Part shown: piece after piece, positions 60,701 to 64,000 of the stretch
How positions within the stretch are numbered: the first letter of the stretch is position 1
Layout: each line of letters begins with the position of its first letter
Source of the DNA: Cyprinodon diabolis
Taxonomy: Eukaryota > Chordata > Actinopteri > Cyprinodontiformes > Cyprinodontidae
Assembly (NCBI GenBank): GCA_030533445.1
Contig: CM060076.1
Location: 4,592,501 to 4,656,500, forward strand
Direction of reading: 5' to 3'
DNA length: 64,000 bases
Program-made: the position numbers and the translations under genes
Notes under the pieces: generated by a model
The model's database searches: none
Told to the model about the DNA's origin: nothing
What the model saw: the letters and a program-made list of their open reading frames with translations, nothing else

Positions 60701-60815
60701 GAGTCCAGGTCATAGTCATTCCAAAAAAAGATTTAAAAAAACAATCCAATGGACTTTGCTTTCCAAGTTTGAAGATGTTTCGCTTCCCATCCAGGAAGCA
60801 TTGGAGTAGGGTTGA
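60701..60815. mobile_element. Foldback D2 relative, one arm
   Basis: GGTCATAGTCATTCC, CCAATGGACTTTGCTTTCCA, GTTTGAAGATGTTTCGC and CATCCAGGAAGCATTGG match the left arm and centre of 16148-16283; the second arm is missing. Confidence 0.6.
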
Positions 60816-62309
60816 GTTCCAGGGTTATAAAATTGCCCAAACAAAAGCCTTGTTATGGCTTAGAAAACATGCAAATTCAACCAAAAAAAAAGGAGACAAA
60901 ACAATTCAACAAAAAAAAACTTTGTGTTTTAGGTTTTCTTTGTTCCTGGATTATTTGAGATGCCTCAGCACATTTCTTGCAACAGATAACAGCTGCTCAG
61001 GCCTGGATGAGATAATCTGACAGCGGTCACCTTTTTTCTCAACCCAATTAAATAAAAACAAGGCTTTATATTTTTAAACCATTTAAAAAAGTTTAATATT
61101 TTGCATAAAAATGAATCAAAACCTCAAATAACACAAACATAATTATTCATCTAACTTGGACATAGTCTCCTTTTGAACAAAACCTTGGACACCAACTTCA
61201 TGAAGAGTTTATTTTCTGATCTAATCTCAAAGTCCTGGCAGCTAATCTGATGAATGAAATGCCAAAGAGATCACTAATCTAATTTAATATTTAATTTTTA
61301 GGTTTTTTTTCTTTTTTTTTATTCCCTATTCTTCAAGCTCTGGCATCACTTCCATAATTTGGATTAGGTTAAGGTTTTTTTTAAAAAGCAAAGAGCTACA
61401 TGATTTATGGTGCCAACAAATGTCCTCTCAGGAATAAACCATCTGTGGTTGATAGAGAAGATGCACCAGTACCAGACTGCTATGTTTTTATGACCATTAA
61501 AAAGATAATCAAGTTGAAAAGCCTAAAGCCATAAACTATTAACAAGCCAGACTGATGAAACCTGCTCCCGTGTGTCTGCATGATTGCGCCATAATGAAAT
61601 CCTTCAGCGGCAACATGAAGGGTTTGTCACGGAGACAAAGAGGTGAGCTGAAGGTAGAACAGCAGCTACAGGAGAACCTGACCGAGCTGGAAAGAAGATG
61701 GAAAAGCGATGATGTCGACCAAACAATGAATGGAAAAGGAGAGGAGGGTTCAGACGGGGCCAGGGACACCTTAGTGAAGTGAACACTATAGTAATGTGAG
61801 TTCAAATGGCACTGCCTCAACAAGCATGTTAAAGTGCCTTTTAAGTGTTTTCTTCTTCTATTCCCTTGGAGAAAACTCCTTTGGGATCTCAGGTAGCAGC
61901 TTTTCTCTTTCCAGAGGACATCCACCAGAGAATGTCTAATTCTTCAAACACTTGGTTCTGTTATTTCTATAACACATTTCCGGTATTTTTTTATTGATTT
62001 CTCATCAGCTGTAGGTTTTAGTGGTTCCTGAGAGACGGTTTGCTGCATTTATCTACGTCATTCCAAATGAAGCAGTTGATAAAAGATAAAAAAAAAAATG
62101 AAGTACACCATCACTGCCTCAATAGAGCTGAAGAGGAGGGGTGCTAATGATACTAACAGGTAGTGATGACACTTACCACCATTGGGGGGCGTGTCATTAT
62201 GATGCCAATTTGGAAAGACTTCATCAGTGAATTTATGTTGTAAATTTCTGATTTGCTTTTCAATCAGGATATATATTTAGAACAATGAGAAAAATGCGTA
62301 ATGAATTAT

Positions 62310-62637
62310 TACAGTAGCAGCCATTCAAAATGGCTTTCTAATCCCCCGCCAAACGCCAGCTGAATGGCAGCCCACTTCCATGCAACTACCAGCAGAATCC
62401 CCTCCAACTTCCAGCCAGTGGAGTGATCCCCTCCTTCTCGTCAGCATGCTTATTTTTTTACTCTGACTCCAACCTTTGACTGAATTACAGGGAGATGACG
62501 CCTCTCTTTAGATCTTAATGATCACAAATCATGACAGAATATTTTAGCACAAAGATTGATGTTTAAAAAGGAATTGTAGGCAACCAGCCAAGGGCCCATC
62601 AAGGGAAGTGGGGAAATCTTGAATGGCTACTACTGTA
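62310..62637 (+). mobile_element. MITE C, copy 3 (intact ends)
   Basis: TA-flanked 328-bp element. Left terminus TACAGTAGCAGCCATTCAA, right terminus TTGAATGGCTACTACTGTA, matching as inverted repeats with one mismatch in 19. No ORF. The best preserved of three copies; others at 16703-17023 and 51026-51302. Confidence 0.9.
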
Positions 62638-63182
62638 AGCAAGAGCTCCAGATCAGACAGAAAACACCTTGGTTTGTTTAAAAGGGTTTCCCAGAAGAAA
62701 ATATTTTCTGCATAGAGGAGAATAGGAGCAAGACATGTGAAGCTACTTTAGAGCTAAAACCCAGAACCATGCAACAGTCTCCTGGAAAGATGAGGCCAGA
62801 GAGGTTTGGCCAGGATACAGAATGATACGATAGGAGAAAAACACACACAGCATCTCAGCATAAACATCTCACCAGCGGTGAAACGATGGTAGAAGGTTGA
62901 CTGTTTAGTGTTGTTTTGCAGCCACTCAGCTGACCATGAACTTCCAAGTTTTTCAGAATATTTTAGTTAAAAGGCAATGCATCTTCTTAGAGCAAGACCT
63001 GTGCATCTAATTTTAATAATACCGACCTACAGCTGCTGCATGTACAGGGCTAACTTCTTCAATAAAGCAATATAACCAGCATTAGCTCACCTTTACCATG
63101 AAATAATAACTAATAATTAAAGTGTATTTTCTAACCTTTAGTGGGAAATAAATGTGAAATTCACATATTTTACTTCATTTAA

Positions 63183-63315
63183 TTAAATTTAATTCAGTTT
63201 ATTTCTATAGCGCCAATTCACAACACATGTCATCTCAAGGCACTTTACAGTTCACCAGATCATCCAGTGAGATTCATTAAAAGTTTTCCATCTAAGGAAA
63301 ACCAAAATAAACTGA
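63183..63315 (+). repeat. Family A repeat, copy 6 (5' part only)
   Basis: TTTATTTCTATAGCGCCAAT, then ACATGTCATCTCAAGGCACT and CATCTAAGGAAAACCA, ending before the conserved core. Confidence 0.8.
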
Positions 63316-63424
63316 TTTGTCATTAGTGGGCATTTGTTCCCTCTCTGTAAGCCTGTAAAATAAAAAAATTGAAAAAAATATTTTCCTCCTGGAAGTGTCT
63401 TTGTAAAACAGACAAAAACTCCCA

Positions 63425-63705
63425 GAATATTCAATTCTATTCAGTTTATTTCTATAGCTCCAATTCACATCATGTCATCTCAAGGCTCTTTACAGTTCAA
63501 ATTGATTCAAAGTTTTCCATCTAATGAAAACCAGTTGATTGCATCGACTCATTGACTCAAATACAATCCCTCACACTAAGCATGCTTGTAGCGACAGTGG
63601 AGAGGAAAAACTCCCTTTTATCAGGAAGAAACCTCCAGCAGAACCAGGCTCAGTGTGAGCAGCCATCTGCTGAGGCCAACTGGGGTTCAAGGAGACAGAA
63701 GTTTT
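63425..63705 (+). repeat. Family A repeat, copy 7
   Basis: TTTATTTCTATAGCTCCAAT through GCATGCTTGTAGCGACAGTG and GAAACCTCCAGCAGAACCAG to CAAGGAGACAGAAG. In direct orientation 110 bp after copy 6. Confidence 0.85.
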
Positions 63706-64000
63706 GCACATTTAATGTGCAAAACTGAAAAGCAGATTTTAGAATACTATTCAAACAATTAACTTTGTGATAATCCAACTCATTCATTCATTCGCTGCTG
63801 ATTTAGGACCTCTTTAGGTTGCTTATCCAAGAGAACCAAACTGTCGTGAAATTAATAAGAAATGTTTGAGTGAGAGATTTTGCTGATTGTTCAAACTGTG
63901 TCGGCTTTATTAGACTGAAAACCCACAACCTCACTCTGAAAGGTAAAATGTTGGCAATTAACATGTAAAGGCAAAATGTACATAGATGCCAGAAATATTT

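Larger units (their letters stand above)
54181..64000. other. galnt14 intron upstream of the first visible exon
   Basis: Intron running off the right edge. Holds MITE D pieces (55262-55470, 58996-59255), solo LTR family 2 (56100-56911), a foldback half (60701-60815), MITE C (62310-62637) and two family-A copies (63183-63315, 63425-63705). The stretches 54330-55260, 57750-58990, 59256-60700 and 60816-62300 show no gene; 57800-58520 is of higher complexity. The next upstream galnt14 exon was searched for and not found. Confidence 0.7.

Noticed and set aside
60577..61020. Plus-strand 147-aa open frame
   Set aside because: Overlaps a foldback-element relic and poly-A runs, with no domain; most likely chance.

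Overview
This is eukaryotic DNA, almost certainly from a ray-finned (teleost) fish. The evidence is spliced exons of a vertebrate glycosyltransferase, separated by kilobase-scale introns packed with fish-type transposable elements: Tc1/mariner, hAT, L2- and Rex3-like LINEs, a tRNA-like SINE, solo LTRs and MITEs. No bacterial gene, operon, CRISPR array or rRNA/tRNA gene is seen. The species cannot be fixed from sequence alone.

The one host gene runs on the minus strand through at least positions 8505-54180. Eight exons with GT-AG borders (54059-54180, 45703-45790, 39616-39700, 33261-33364, 23749-23875, 15878-15970, 15037-15120, 8505-8649) join in one continuous reading frame of 848 bp. They encode the middle of a polypeptide N-acetylgalactosaminyltransferase, most like GALNT14: the Mn-binding D-x-H motif, the WGGEN motif, the rest of the catalytic domain and the first part of the ricin-type lectin domain. 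The 5' exons (membrane anchor, stem, start of the catalytic domain) must lie beyond 64000. The last lectin exons must lie before position 1 or were not recognised. The whole window is therefore gene body, and mostly intron.

The introns hold the rest. Two Tc1/mariner elements look complete: 3848-5068 (346-aa transposase, D-to-E spacing of 36, inserted in an older element whose empty counterpart lies at 7668) and 46625-47872 (343-aa transposase, spacing 34, inserted in a TA tract). A third Tc1 copy (13276-14180) is frameshifted and its C-terminus is replaced by a (GATA)10(GACA)20(GATA)10 array. Three non-autonomous hAT elements have exact 8-bp target duplications (10169-10946, 28494-29784, 36311-37008). 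Two related solo LTRs have exact 5-bp duplications (107-462, 16325-16688), and a different 812-bp solo LTR sits at 56100-56911. Three copies of a TA-flanked MITE, at least seven copies of a roughly 0.3-0.5 kb teleost repeat (family A), several LINE 3' ends, foldback elements, a decayed THAP-domain ORF between perfect inverted repeats, and a decayed BED-finger hAT exon make up much of the remainder.

Nothing here is clearly a new biological system. The items most worth following up are the two apparently intact transposases, the THAP relic framed by inverted repeats, the symmetric GATA/GACA array, and the near-perfect foldback element at 53039-53320.
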